Shown: positions 32,513-42,700 of the stretch, one piece after another
How the letters are laid out: every line of letters begins with the position of its first letter
Position numbering within the stretch: the first letter of the stretch is position 1
Source: Cafeteria roenbergensis
Lineage: Eukaryota; Sar; Bigyra; Bicosoecida; Cafeteriaceae
Reading direction: 5' to 3'
Assembly (NCBI GenBank): GCA_008330645.1
Contig: VLTN01000020.1
Span: 434,001 to 498,000, forward strand
DNA length: 64,000 nucleotides
Made by a program: the position numbers and the translations under genes
Notes under the pieces: generated by a model
The model's input: the letters and a program-made list of their open reading frames with translations, nothing else
The model's database searches: none
Told to the model about the DNA's origin: nothing

Positions 32513-35500
32513 ATGTGGTGCTGCGCGGCCAAGCCGGAGCCTCGGCAGGCAATCCCGGGCCAGGCGACGGGCCGCAGCGACCCAGGGGAGGACAACCCCG
32601 CGGCGGACGGTGCCGCATCCGCGGGCCTGTCCCTCGGCCCCACCGTCATGGGCTCCGCCAAGAGCATGCCCCGCGTGCCGTCGTTCAAGGCGGCGGAGGC
32701 ACGGCCGAAGCACATGTCCATGAGCGAGCTGCGATTTGCCGTCGAGATGGCGCTTCGAGCCCTGGCAGCCTTCCTGGACGCCTTCGCCGCCAACGCCCCT
32801 CCTGATCCGTGGTCCGGAAAGTACCCGGAGGAGCTGCTGGACCTGTTCCGGACCTCGAAGCGGCCGGCCAAGGGCCGCAAGGAGCCGCGAAAGTCGCTGC
32901 CGCCGTCGCTCGAAACGCCCGCCGCCCACGCGAGCCCCCGCCAGCCAGTCTTCGAGCCTGCGGTGCGGGCAGCGCAGGCCGTGGCGTCGCTCTCCGGCAC
33001 GCCGCTGCTCACGCTGAACCAGAGCCGCGCCCCCTTCGATCCGGAGTTTGCCGCGTGGCTCGCTGCCAAGTCCTGGCCGAGCTTCCTGGGCCAGAGCGTC
33101 GCCTTCCAGGCCCGCAAGGCGGCCATGTCTCACGCCGTGGCGCGCGGCATGGCCCTGCGCCGAGCGGCCGTCGCGGGGGCGGTGGTGCTCTCCGAGGTTG
33201 CCGGAGAGCGCGTCTTGGCTGCCATCGTTGAGGCTTTCCGAGCCTTGACGCGTTGCCGCGTCGGCGCGGCGCACCTTCGCATCAGCGGCCCGCAGACCGT
33301 GGCGCGCGGCATCCTCCGCGACTCACGAACGGCCGTGCTTGAGAAGACGGTTTCCATCCTGGCGCACTCCGTGTTCGGGCACTCGCCCGCGGACGTGACG
33401 GGAAACCATCCTGATTTGACAAGCCAGCAGGACGCAGGCCAAGCAGGCACACGGGGCGTTCCCGCCGACGCGACCAGGCCGATGCTGACTGCCCCTCCGA
33501 CTGGTCTGGGCAGCACGACGCAGACACCTCTGGCTCCGGCCGCGCCGCCCATCGAGTCAACACGTTTCGAGCATGGCAGCCGCTCCCGAAGAAACGTCGA
33601 CGACCTTGCAGCTGCCACTGGCATGTCCCGCACGGACCTGGTATCCGGCAGCGGCGTGGAGCACGGCTCGGGCACGCGCAGCTCGTCCGCGGACGCGCGC
33701 GCGAAGCGCGCTGACCTCGGTGCGAGCAGGGAGCGCCGCTTGTCGAGTCCCACGGGCCTGCTTGTCATCACCGGCACGGACAACGACGACTTTGGTTTCG
33801 ACGGCGACGACGACGACGACGACGATGCCGCGACCAGCACAAGCGAGGCGTCGAGCGCCGGGTCACAGCAGGGGCTGCGCCGCAACCCTGAGAGCGTCGA
33901 GGACCTCACCCGCCCGTCCGACGGCGCGACGCCCAGCTTGCCTCCCGCCAGCGGCCCGGCAGCGTTTGCTGCTGCGGCCGGCCCCGCCGCAACTGCGTCT
34001 CGAACTCCCGCAACCGCGCCCACCCGCACGCGGGCGCTGCCCGTGCTTGACACCGCAGCCGTCCCCGCGCTCGCCCTCGCAAAGGACGACAACTCCGCGG
34101 GGGTGTGGCCCCGCCCCAGCCGCCCGCACCAGGCGCAGAGTTTCCTTTCGTCGCCCGGCGGCCAGCACAAGTCATCAGCCGGCGCGCTCTCGGCCACGTC
34201 ATCCAGCGCGTCCGTGCGACGCAAGGACGCGCCGCGGGCACGGCCCGTGGTATCCATGGGACCCGCCGCTGCCACGTGGCACTCAGCCCCGCGCCTCGAC
34301 ATGTCCGACCTGCCGCACTTCGCCAGCGGGCGGGCGGGGGCTGCCGCTGCCGCCGCCGCTGGCAGCGCTGCTGCCGCCGCCGCCGCTGCCGCCGCCGCCG
34401 TCACCTCCGGCAGCGCTGCCCCAGGCGCCGGCGGCAGCCCCGTCTACCGCGTGGGGTCAAGCACCGGCCGCGATGCAGCCATCTCGCACTCGTTCGGAAC
34501 CCTGGCCGGACCCTCGGCCGCCAGCTTCCACGCCGTGGCCGCCGTCTCGCCCTCCGCCGTCACGCTGCCGGCGGACCCGGAGTGTCCTTCCGTCGTGCTT
34601 GCTCACGGCTCTGCCGACACGCTCGCCATGTCGCCTGCAGAGCCGGCAAGTGCCTCGCTCAGCCGGAACCGCTACGGCGCCATCGGGTCCTCGCCGGCGC
34701 TGCTGGGCCCCGCGGGCCCGCGCAGGGCCCTCGGGGGCCCCAGCTCGTCGCCGCTGGTTCCCATCGTGTCTGTCGGTCGAGGGATCGGTCGATCTCCGGC
34801 TCTGCAGGGCCGTCGAGCTGCAGCGACGTCAGACTTCACTTCACTTCCGACTGCCGTCCCGCTGTCTCAGTCGGAGGTGCAAATGCTGACGTCGGCTCCA
34901 CAGAGCGACGCGGTGTCGCTCATGCCCCTGGCCATGCGCTCTGCCGCCGCAGCAGCCTCGAGCGTGCTGCGTCGCTCCAAGGACAGGCAGGGCTCTGCCG
35001 GCACTGGCACCGGCACCTGCACCGGCACCGGCAGCGGCAGCGGGGGTCCCTGGGTGAAGGTGGCCACTCTCGACCGGACGGACGCTGGCGTGAGCAGCAC
35101 CAGCCGGGTGCCTAGCCGCGTCATAGCCAAGGGCACGATCAGCAGCTGCGCGGCGGGTTCGCGGGGGGCGCCCCGCCGGCGCAAGGCGGGCGCGGGGCGG
35201 GCCGCCGGTGCGGACTTCACCGCGTCGTCGAGCGACAACGAGGCCGCCTTCACTGGGGCATTCGGCTCTGCCAGCCGGGCCGGCGGGCGGGTGATCGAGG
35301 ACGGCCCGATGATGCGAGTGGCTTCCACGGACGAGGACGATGACAGGGGCGGATCCGCCCCTGGCAGAGCCTCCCCCTTCAACCAGCCGTCTGGCAGAGC
35401 CGCGAATAAGAAGGATCTGGCCAGGAAGAAGGACGCGCGGGCGGCGGGCAGCTGGCAGGCGCGGCCCCGTGGCGCTGGCGGGCCGGTGCGCGCCTCCGCG

Positions 35501-38500
35501 ATGCCTGCCACGGCTCGCAGCGGAGGCGGCTCTAGCACCGGCCGTGGCCAGGGCGGCCGAAGCGGCGCCATGGGCAGGGCGGCTGCTTCGGCTGCGTCGG
35601 CTGCCGGCGCCGCTGGCAGCGGTCACTCCGGGTTGCGCAGCGCACGTGAAACCGCTGCTTCTGGAGTGACCCCTGCGGCAGTTTCTGCGGACTTTGGCGA
35701 TGAAGGTCGCCGCACCAGCGCTGACGGACCGGCGTCGCTCTCCCAGCCGAGCGACTGGTCCGCTGTGTCAAGCGGCTTCGGCAGCCGCGAGTCGTCAGCC
35801 GGCCGGAGCGACCACCGGCACTGGACCACGTCGCAGGAACACGTGTCAGCTGGGCAGGCGCTGGTGTCAGCTGGCATGTCCGTTGTAGCAATGTGCTCGC
35901 AGTCGAACGTGTCACTCACACCGCTGCAAGTCGGGAGATCGATTCTCCGTTGGATCGCTGGAGAGGCGCCCGACGTGTCGTCTGACGCCGCAGCCGATGC
36001 CTCTGAGGCTAGGGCGGTCGCCTCTGCCCTTGGCGCTCGCAGCACAGGCGCGGTGGGGGCGGGCTCTGCCCTGGGGGCGAGCGAAGACACCAGCTCTGCC
36101 GACGAGCCGCCGCTCCAGTGCTCGACCAGGCGCTTCGGCGCGGCCGCCGCGGCCGCCGGGCAGACCGGCCGCCCCGGAGCGGCGCCGTTCGCGACCGTGT
36201 CTGGGGCGACGGCGAGTGCGATGGCTACGGAGGAGGCGGTGGCGGCGCTGTGTGCCGCCGGCCCGCCGCCGGCGGCTCTGCAACAGGCTCTGCCGCTTTG
36301 CATGCTGGTCTCAGAGTCGACGGACGCGATGGGCATCGTGGGGCCGGACCTCGTCGGCGACGAAGTGGCCTCCGTGTGGGGGTTGCTGGCGGCCTGGCGG
36401 CCGGAGCTGCTGCAATCGCGTCCCGAGGGCCACGATGCGGGGGCCTCCGGCGCGGGTCAGGGGCCGGGCCAGGTCAAGGTGGGGCGGGCGGCGGCGGCGG
36501 CGGCTGCAGTGTCTGTGTCCGCAGGTTCCATCGGCGGCAGCAGCGGCGGCGGCGGTGCCGGAGGAGGAGGAGGAGGAGGCGGGGGAGGCGGCGGCGTCAA
36601 TTCGGCGTCGCTGGGGCAGAGCTGCTTTGAGTCGCTGCTCGACGGGTCCGTGCCCTCCTGGGAGCAGATTGGCGAGGGGCCTGCGATGGCCCGCGGGGGC
36701 CTCGTGAGCGGCATGTGTCTCTCCGACGCGGTTTCCGTGCTTCGAGCCCGGGCGGCCCCCTTCGCGCCTGGGTCCCGTGCAAGGGGAGTGACTCCTGCCG
36801 GGCTCAATCACGGGCCGGTCAGCCACGGGTCACGGGACGACGTCACCTCCCCCGGAGTGTCGGGCAGGCGCATTGCCGCCAATGCGAGCGGCACCGGCCA
36901 CGCCTTCGAGAGACGCGGCGGCGGCGGCAGCAGCAGCAACGTCCACACGGGCGGCCTCGCCACAGTCGTGACGGATGGCAGAGCCGCTGCGGACGGCAGA
37001 GCCGCGCGGCTTGCTCGCAAGGCGCTGCCGGCATCGGTGGCTTCCGAGCTGTTCAGCGCGGTTTCGCGTGTTGGGACGGCGTCGTGCGGTGTGGCGGCGA
37101 GCCTGCAGCGCATCGAGGGACGGTACGGGCTGGGCAGCATGGCCCTGTCGTGGCCGCCCCGCCCGACGGACGAGTGGCCTCCCGGCGGCGCGGACGTTGG
37201 GCAGCTGGAGCTTCTGGCAATGCTCAACGCCGGTCGATCGGTTGCGCTTGACGGTCCGTGGCAGCAGCCGCCGCGCACCGGCGTCGCTCACCGCCGGCTG
37301 CTGGCGCCGCCGCACTGGCAGCGGCCCGGACCAGCCGGGCCCACGGCGCCGCCGCAGCCGCCGCGGCAACGCGTCAGCGGCTCTGCCAGGCGCGCCAGCG
37401 GGCCCGGCGGCCGCTCCGGTCGCTTCTACGCTGCGGACCTCGTCGCCTTCGTGGACTCCTTGGTCGATCGCCACCCCGCCCTGGAGTGGCCCTGGCGCCA
37501 CGACGCCCGCCTCCGGTCGGCGTACGTCACCGTGGTCGTGTGCGTGCTCATGGCGCGCGCCCGGGGGCCCGGGTCGACTTGGATGACGCGGACACAGTTC
37601 CGGCAGAGCGGGCTCTACCAGACCCTGAAGCGATTCCGCCAGCTCAAGCTCTCCGGCCTGATTCCCTTCGACCCGCGCTTCGTGGCTTGCCACGTCATCC
37701 GGTTCGAGGCCCTGGACCGCGCCGGCGTGGGCGTCATTGACGTGGCCGCGATGCAGCGCGTGGGCTGGCGGAAGGCCCACCGAAGGCCCCTGCGGCCGGC
37801 GCTGCCCACCATGCCGACAGAGGCGTTCCTTGAGGCCATCGACCTCAGCTGGGCGCCGAGCCGAGCCGCGCGGAGCGGCAGATCTGACACAGTCAGGACC
37901 TACGGCGGCGGCTCTGCCTTCACTGCGCGTGGCAGCGGCGTTGCAGCTGAGACCGCCGTCGTCTCCCTCGCGGCAGCGGCTTCCGCAGCAGCTGCTCCCT
38001 CCGCCAAGGCTGCAGTCAGCGCCGCTGCTCGGAGGTCGACAGGTGCTGCTGCCGGCGCTGCCGCTTCTGGTGCCGGCGTGGCTGGCAGGCCTAGCGGTGG
38101 TGGCGGTGCGGGTGGTGACGGAGACGCCGGAGCAGCCGAAACCGCCGACGACTTCGACAGCGGCCTGAAGCCGTCGACGTCCGTCCGCGACCGCACCAGC
38201 GCCAGCTCCCTCGGAACCCCCTCCTCCAACGCGCCGTCGGGGCTGGCAGGGCCCCCCGGCCAGGCCTCTAGCTCCGTGGAGCTCACTGGCTCAAGCACCC
38301 GCAGCCGCAGCAGCAGGGGCCTTGTTGGGGTCCCTGCCGGGGCCCCCCCGCGGCGCCCCCGCGGCGCCCGCCTGTCCGTTGAGTCAGGCGCTGTCATCGG
38401 ACGCGGAAACGCGATGATGAGGGTTTCGTCGGGCCACGACCTCACCGGAGCGGGCGCAATGTCGGCGTCAGACGACTACCCGCTCGATGACGGCAGCGGT

Positions 38501-39487
38501 TTCGCGTCGGGGAGCGACGCGGACCCAGGGGGCAGCCACGGCAGCGGCTCGGGTATTCCCGTCCCTGGGCCGTCCACAACGCCCCTGGCACACCCGTCCG
38601 CAGCCGGATCAGCGGGTCAGTTGCCCATCAAGGCCCCATCGCCGCTTGTGGCGGCCCAGATTGCGCAAATCGCTCGCCAGGCCGCGGGGGCGGGGTGGCG
38701 GCCTCGCTCGGGGCTCTTCTCCGCCGGAGTGCCTGCCACTGCGGTTACGCACAGCTACGACCAGCTTCCTTGCGGGCCGGCCCTGCTGACGTCGCCTGAG
38801 GTGCTGCGCCGCTTCGCCAGCGGCGGTTTCGGGTACGTGCCTGCCTCCGGGGTCGCTGGGCTGCTGAACTTTGAGGACTTCGTGGTCTGGAGCCTGGCCC
38901 AGGCCGACCGCATGCGGACGACGTCGGCAGAGCTGTGGACGCGACTGCTGGACGTCGACGGCGACGGGGTGGTCGGCAGAGCCGACATCGAACACGCGGC
39001 GGGGGAGGCGGCGGCGGAGGCTGAGCGACTCTTCGCCCCCGCCTGTGCTCACCGGGCCATGCGTCTGCGGCCGCAGACGGCGGTGCAGCTCTGTGCGGCG
39101 CTGCGGGGCCGGGAGGGCGCTTGCGGCGCGGGCGGGTCTCACGGCGACGTCGCTCTGACCGCTTCCACCTTCCGGCGACAGGGTTGCGGCTCTGCCGGGT
39201 GGCAGGTGTTCGAGGCTCTGCTTGCGGTGGACGGGGTGGTGGGCTCTGCCTCAGCCCTAGCGGGGGTCGAGGAGCGATTGGACAGCGGCGTGGCGGCATC
39301 GCTGCCGCTGCTGGGGCCGGGGCCTCTGCCGACTGAGCGGTCTCCCGGCAGAGCCGCGTCGAGCGGCCGGACTCGTCTCTCGCCGGCAGGCGCCGTGGGC
39401 TTCGCTGCTGGCCAGCTCGGAATCGCGCCGCCGCCCGCCCTGGACATCCCCTCGGCCGGCCGGCGGCGGCACGCCAGACCGGATTGA
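32513..39487 (+). CDS. Giant PP2A B''-like (PPP2R3/PR72 type) EF-hand regulatory protein
   Basis: One open frame of 2,324 residues. The start is either MWCCAAKP (possible palmitoylated Cys pair) or M46, ATG at 32648, reading MGSAKS, which fits N-myristoylation. A first helical block to about residue 250 is followed by about 1,350 residues of Ala/Ser/Gly-rich disorder. The recognisable region begins near 1640: LVAFVDSLVDRHPALEWPW, RSAYVTVVVCVLMARARGPG, RTQFRQSGLYQTLKRFRQLK, then FDPRFVACHVIRFEALDRAG. This matches in order the first EF-hand half of PPP2R3 proteins. After about 300 disordered residues come LLNFEDFVVWSLAQADRM and the EF-hand DVDGDGVVGRADIE (near 2147), matching the second half, and a shortened final helix block. 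B'' subunits direct PP2A to substrates in a Ca2+-dependent way; binding of PP2A here is inferred. Confidence 0.72.
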   Translation: MWCCAAKPEPRQAIPGQATGRSDPGEDNPAADGAASAGLSLGPTVMGSAKSMPRVPSFKAAEARPKHMSMSELRFAVEMALRALAAFLDAFAANAPPDPWSGKYPEELLDLFRTSKRPAKGRKEPRKSLPPSLETPAAHASPRQPVFEPAVRAAQAVASLSGTPLLTLNQSRAPFDPEFAAWLAAKSWPSFLGQSVAFQARKAAMSHAVARGMALRRAAVAGAVVLSEVAGERVLAAIVEAFRALTRCRVGAAHLRISGPQTVARGILRDSRTAVLEKTVSILAHSVFGHSPADVTGNHPDLTSQQDAGQAGTRGVPADATRPMLTAPPTGLGSTTQTPLAPAAPPIESTRFEHGSRSRRNVDDLAAATGMSRTDLVSGSGVEHGSGTRSSSADARAKRADLGASRERRLSSPTGLLVITGTDNDDFGFDGDDDDDDDAATSTSEASSAGSQQGLRRNPESVEDLTRPSDGATPSLPPASGPAAFAAAAGPAATASRTPATAPTRTRALPVLDTAAVPALALAKDDNSAGVWPRPSRPHQAQSFLSSPGGQHKSSAGALSATSSSASVRRKDAPRARPVVSMGPAAATWHSAPRLDMSDLPHFASGRAGAAAAAAAGSAAAAAAAAAAAVTSGSAAPGAGGSPVYRVGSSTGRDAAISHSFGTLAGPSAASFHAVAAVSPSAVTLPADPECPSVVLAHGSADTLAMSPAEPASASLSRNRYGAIGSSPALLGPAGPRRALGGPSSSPLVPIVSVGRGIGRSPALQGRRAAATSDFTSLPTAVPLSQSEVQMLTSAPQSDAVSLMPLAMRSAAAAASSVLRRSKDRQGSAGTGTGTCTGTGSGSGGPWVKVATLDRTDAGVSSTSRVPSRVIAKGTISSCAAGSRGAPRRRKAGAGRAAGADFTASSSDNEAAFTGAFGSASRAGGRVIEDGPMMRVASTDEDDDRGGSAPGRASPFNQPSGRAANKKDLARKKDARAAGSWQARPRGAGGPVRASAMPATARSGGGSSTGRGQGGRSGAMGRAAASAASAAGAAGSGHSGLRSARETAASGVTPAAVSADFGDEGRRTSADGPASLSQPSDWSAVSSGFGSRESSAGRSDHRHWTTSQEHVSAGQALVSAGMSVVAMCSQSNVSLTPLQVGRSILRWIAGEAPDVSSDAAADASEARAVASALGARSTGAVGAGSALGASEDTSSADEPPLQCSTRRFGAAAAAAGQTGRPGAAPFATVSGATASAMATEEAVAALCAAGPPPAALQQALPLCMLVSESTDAMGIVGPDLVGDEVASVWGLLAAWRPELLQSRPEGHDAGASGAGQGPGQVKVGRAAAAAAAVSVSAGSIGGSSGGGGAGGGGGGGGGGGGVNSASLGQSCFESLLDGSVPSWEQIGEGPAMARGGLVSGMCLSDAVSVLRARAAPFAPGSRARGVTPAGLNHGPVSHGSRDDVTSPGVSGRRIAANASGTGHAFERRGGGGSSSNVHTGGLATVVTDGRAAADGRAARLARKALPASVASELFSAVSRVGTASCGVAASLQRIEGRYGLGSMALSWPPRPTDEWPPGGADVGQLELLAMLNAGRSVALDGPWQQPPRTGVAHRRLLAPPHWQRPGPAGPTAPPQPPRQRVSGSARRASGPGGRSGRFYAADLVAFVDSLVDRHPALEWPWRHDARLRSAYVTVVVCVLMARARGPGSTWMTRTQFRQSGLYQTLKRFRQLKLSGLIPFDPRFVACHVIRFEALDRAGVGVIDVAAMQRVGWRKAHRRPLRPALPTMPTEAFLEAIDLSWAPSRAARSGRSDTVRTYGGGSAFTARGSGVAAETAVVSLAAAASAAAAPSAKAAVSAAARRSTGAAAGAAASGAGVAGRPSGGGGAGGDGDAGAAETADDFDSGLKPSTSVRDRTSASSLGTPSSNAPSGLAGPPGQASSSVELTGSSTRSRSSRGLVGVPAGAPPRRPRGARLSVESGAVIGRGNAMMRVSSGHDLTGAGAMSASDDYPLDDGSGFASGSDADPGGSHGSGSGIPVPGPSTTPLAHPSAAGSAGQLPIKAPSPLVAAQIAQIARQAAGAGWRPRSGLFSAGVPATAVTHSYDQLPCGPALLTSPEVLRRFASGGFGYVPASGVAGLLNFEDFVVWSLAQADRMRTTSAELWTRLLDVDGDGVVGRADIEHAAGEAAAEAERLFAPACAHRAMRLRPQTAVQLCAALRGREGACGAGGSHGDVALTASTFRRQGCGSAGWQVFEALLAVDGVVGSASALAGVEERLDSGVAASLPLLGPGPLPTERSPGRAASSGRTRLSPAGAVGFAAGQLGIAPPPALDIPSAGRRRHARPD
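36807..36839 (+). repeat. 11-bp phased RTCA array, three units
   Basis: ATCA at 36807, GTCA at 36818 and 36829, then a GTCA at 36842 that is off register by two. It lies in the disordered part of the PP2A B''-like gene, with RTCA on the coding strand. Confidence 0.75.
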
Positions 39488-39528
39488 TGATACTATGACC
39501 TAGCCTTGACTCGCTTGTGACGCTTGAG
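39485..39528 (+). repeat. 11-bp phased TGAY array, four units, supplying a stop codon
   Basis: TGAT at 39485 and TGAC at 39496, 39507 and 39518, exactly 11 bp apart, with unrelated spacers. The first TGA is the stop codon of the PP2A B''-like gene. The array is in the orientation opposite to those inside genes, and so puts TGA in all three plus-strand frames. Confidence 0.85.
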
Positions 39529-39721
39529 CTGGCTCTTATGGTTGTTTGCTTCGCTAACGATTCGAATGCCCGTCATGACAAGGCTCGCGCCACTCAACGC
39601 AGAATCACTCTCCGCCTGACGTGTGCTCTGCCAGCCTGTGCACTCCTCGCCGCTGCAGCGCCAATCTTCGACGCAGGCACCGCTCAGAGACCACCCCAGC
39701 GCCCTCGCCGCCGCCACTCCG

Positions 39722-42700
39722 TCACACGAGCTCTGCCGGGGCCCCAGTCAACGCAAACACTATGATGGAGAGGAGGGTTGCGCCGCCCCGCCCGCGCGCG
39801 AGCCGCCGCCACCGCTGCGCTTCGGACGTCGACCGCATCCCCCCGCCGGCGTACCCTTCCAGTCTGGCTGCGGCACGCAGAGTGATGGACCCGAGATCGT
39901 CGTCGGTAGAGCCACCGATGACATCAGCAGCGGCTTGGAGGCGGTCGCGCATCGCCCTCGCCGCAACGGCAACGCGGCCGGGCGTTGACGGCGGGCGCCA
40001 CAGCCGCAGCAGCAGCACCAGCGCCCGCTCAGCCGCCGTGGGCGCCACGATGGTCGCCGCCTGAAGCATCGCCTCCCCCGCGAAACCGCTCGCTGCAGCT
40101 GCCAGCGCGTCGCGGTACGTTTCCGACCCCGCAGCCCCCACATCCGCAGGCGGCGCCGACGTCCGCCCCCCTGCCGCCGACGAACGAGCCAGCACGCCGC
40201 CGCCAACCTGCGGCATGACAGGACCGTGATGCGGGGGTGACTGGGGCCTGATTGGCCGGACCATGGTCGTGACCGCCCCCGGCGGGGCCCCCAGCTGCAT
40301 AGCCAGCCCGCTCGTACCCGAGCCGCCGTGGGCGGGATCCGAGAATCCTGCCAGCAGCGTTGCTCCTCGCCGCGCTGGCAGAGCCACCGAGGAAGGTTGA
40401 GGCGAGGACACCAGCGTGGCACCTCGCCCCTCCTTCCCCGGAGTAGGGCTCTGCCAGGAAGGATCTATCGATGCGCGAAGGTGTCCCATCTGGAGTTGCA
40501 GTTGCTGGTCCGGGCTCTCGGCGCCAAGCGACGCAGCCGCTGCAGCGAACAGAGCGACGCTGAGCGACGCCCTTGCGGCTCTCTCGGAGGCAGCGAGTCG
40601 AGCGGCCAGAAACCGACGACGCAGTGCTGATTGGCGCGTGATGGCCTCCGCCCGCACCCTGCACCACCGCGCAGCCACTGACGCTGAGAGCGCCCCCATC
40701 GCGCCGGTGGCTGCATGCGCTCCGCCCGCCGCACGGCCGACGTCACCCTCTGCGTCGGCAGAGCCCGCCCCGCCTGACCCTTCCAGGCCGGCTTGGGCAC
40801 TTTCCTTCAGCTCTGCAGCTCTGCCGGCCACTAGGACGCCCTCGCACATGGCCTTCCAGGCGAAGCGTGCTCTCACGCGCGTGCTGCGGCGGCGTTGCTC
40901 GATCGCCTCTGCAATGAGCGACACCGCGTCGGTCTCCAGAAACCGCCCGCACCACTCAGAGTCGGTAGCCAGCACCAGGGCCCGCAAAACCTCCGCGGGA
41001 ACGCTGACGCCCGGCCCGCCCGAGTCCTGCTCATTGCCCGGTCGCCCGGCGGAGTGACCCGCCGCGCCGGCGCCGCGGACTATGGCGCTGCTGGCAGCAG
41101 CCGCAACGCTCACGGCGGCTCGCTGGGCGGTCACGACCCCATCAGCCAGCCGCGACAGCGCGGCGCGCAGCCGCGTGTTGTCGGCAGCAAGCCTCGCAGC
41201 GCTCAGCGATGGGCCAGTCTCTGCCCAGCCTGGGCCGCCACTGCCCGCGGCGAGGTTCAGTGCTGCTGACGTTGCTGGCGCTTCTGGGGTCTGATGCGGC
41301 GGTGATGGCCACCTGACCGACTCTGCCATCATGTCAGAGTGACTGACGTGCTCGGACGCAGACAAGGCGGCCGCCCCGCGGACCGCGTGATGCCGGGTTG
41401 ATGTTCTGGCGACTGGTCCGTGACCGACAGCTGCGACGTCGCGCCCGGCGGTCGCAGCGGCAGCTGCCGGCGGCGCAGCAGCAGCAGCAGCAGCAGACGG
41501 CGTTCCCGCCGCCTCGGCGGTCGAGTCTGCCGGAGCGTCAGCTGCGCCAGTCACCGCCGCATCAGCCTCCAATCGCCGTCCAGTGCTCTGCTTCTCACTC
41601 GCACGCCGCCCCCCCTCGGGCCACCCCGTGTGACTGGCCCGTGACTGCCCGGCGTGCCCTGCGTCGAGCAGGCGCTGCACAGTGACGCCGCGCCGGCTAG
41701 GCGGCTTCCGCTCAGCTCCGACCCCCAGCGCAACGCGCCGCGACAACGGCGGCCGGTGCGGCCGCACGCTCGGATCGTCCACATCACGTGAAACCGCTGC
41801 GGAGTCGGCCGCCGACACGGCTGCGAGCCGGGGAGCGGGAGCCTGAGCAGCAGTCGCAGCCGCAGCCGCAGTCCCGGCAGAGCCATCGGATCCTTCCTTC
41901 CGACGGGCAGAGCCAGCGGTTCCGTGCGCTCCAGCGCCTCCGCGCGGGGCGGCCGCGTCCCGCCGCGCCGTCGACTGGGCCAAGCGTGCAACTCGCGCCG
42001 CCGGCTGCGCACCGGCGGCGAGTCGCGGCACCTGCTGGATGCGCAGCGGGCTCCCGTCAGTGGAAGGATCCCCGCTGCGCCGCTCTGCCGCCTTGGACTC
42101 AGGGGCCGGCGCGGCGGGGGCAGCCGTCAGGCCGGAGTTCTGCCCGTATCGGGTGGCAGAGCCGCGCAGCGGCTTGGAGGGCTGCGCGAGCTGGTGGCCG
42201 GGGCCTCTGCTCTCCGCAGCGCGCTGGCGATGTGGGGCTGACCGGCCACTGACCTGTCGCCGCCGGGCCAGCGCCAGCGCGGCGGCGGCCGGTCCGGCCA
42301 GCTCCTGGCCGGCCGTGTCGGTCCCGTCGACGTCGCTGTCGTCGTCTGACTGAGCCGAGTGCATCGAGCTGCTGTCGGCGGAATGTTCTCCCGACTGCAT
42401 AACGTCGGAGCGACGATACCACGGCTGGTCCACGTCGCCGTCACGACCAGTGCGGGGGCCTGCATCGACGTCGGCAGGCCGGCGGGCGCTTGCTGGGGCG
42501 GCCGGCGGCACGGCCTGAGAGGGCGCGCTGCCCAGGGGGCGGCCTCCGTGCGGCTGCGCCGCCGCGCGCAGCGCCTCGAGAGACGCTGCGTCGCTCGCCC
42601 CAAGTGCGCCGTCCACTTCGCCCAAGAGCTCTGCCGACCACCCTCGCATGGCAGGCCGTGATTGGTCAATCGCTCCGGGGGCAGAGCCGCCACGAGCGGC

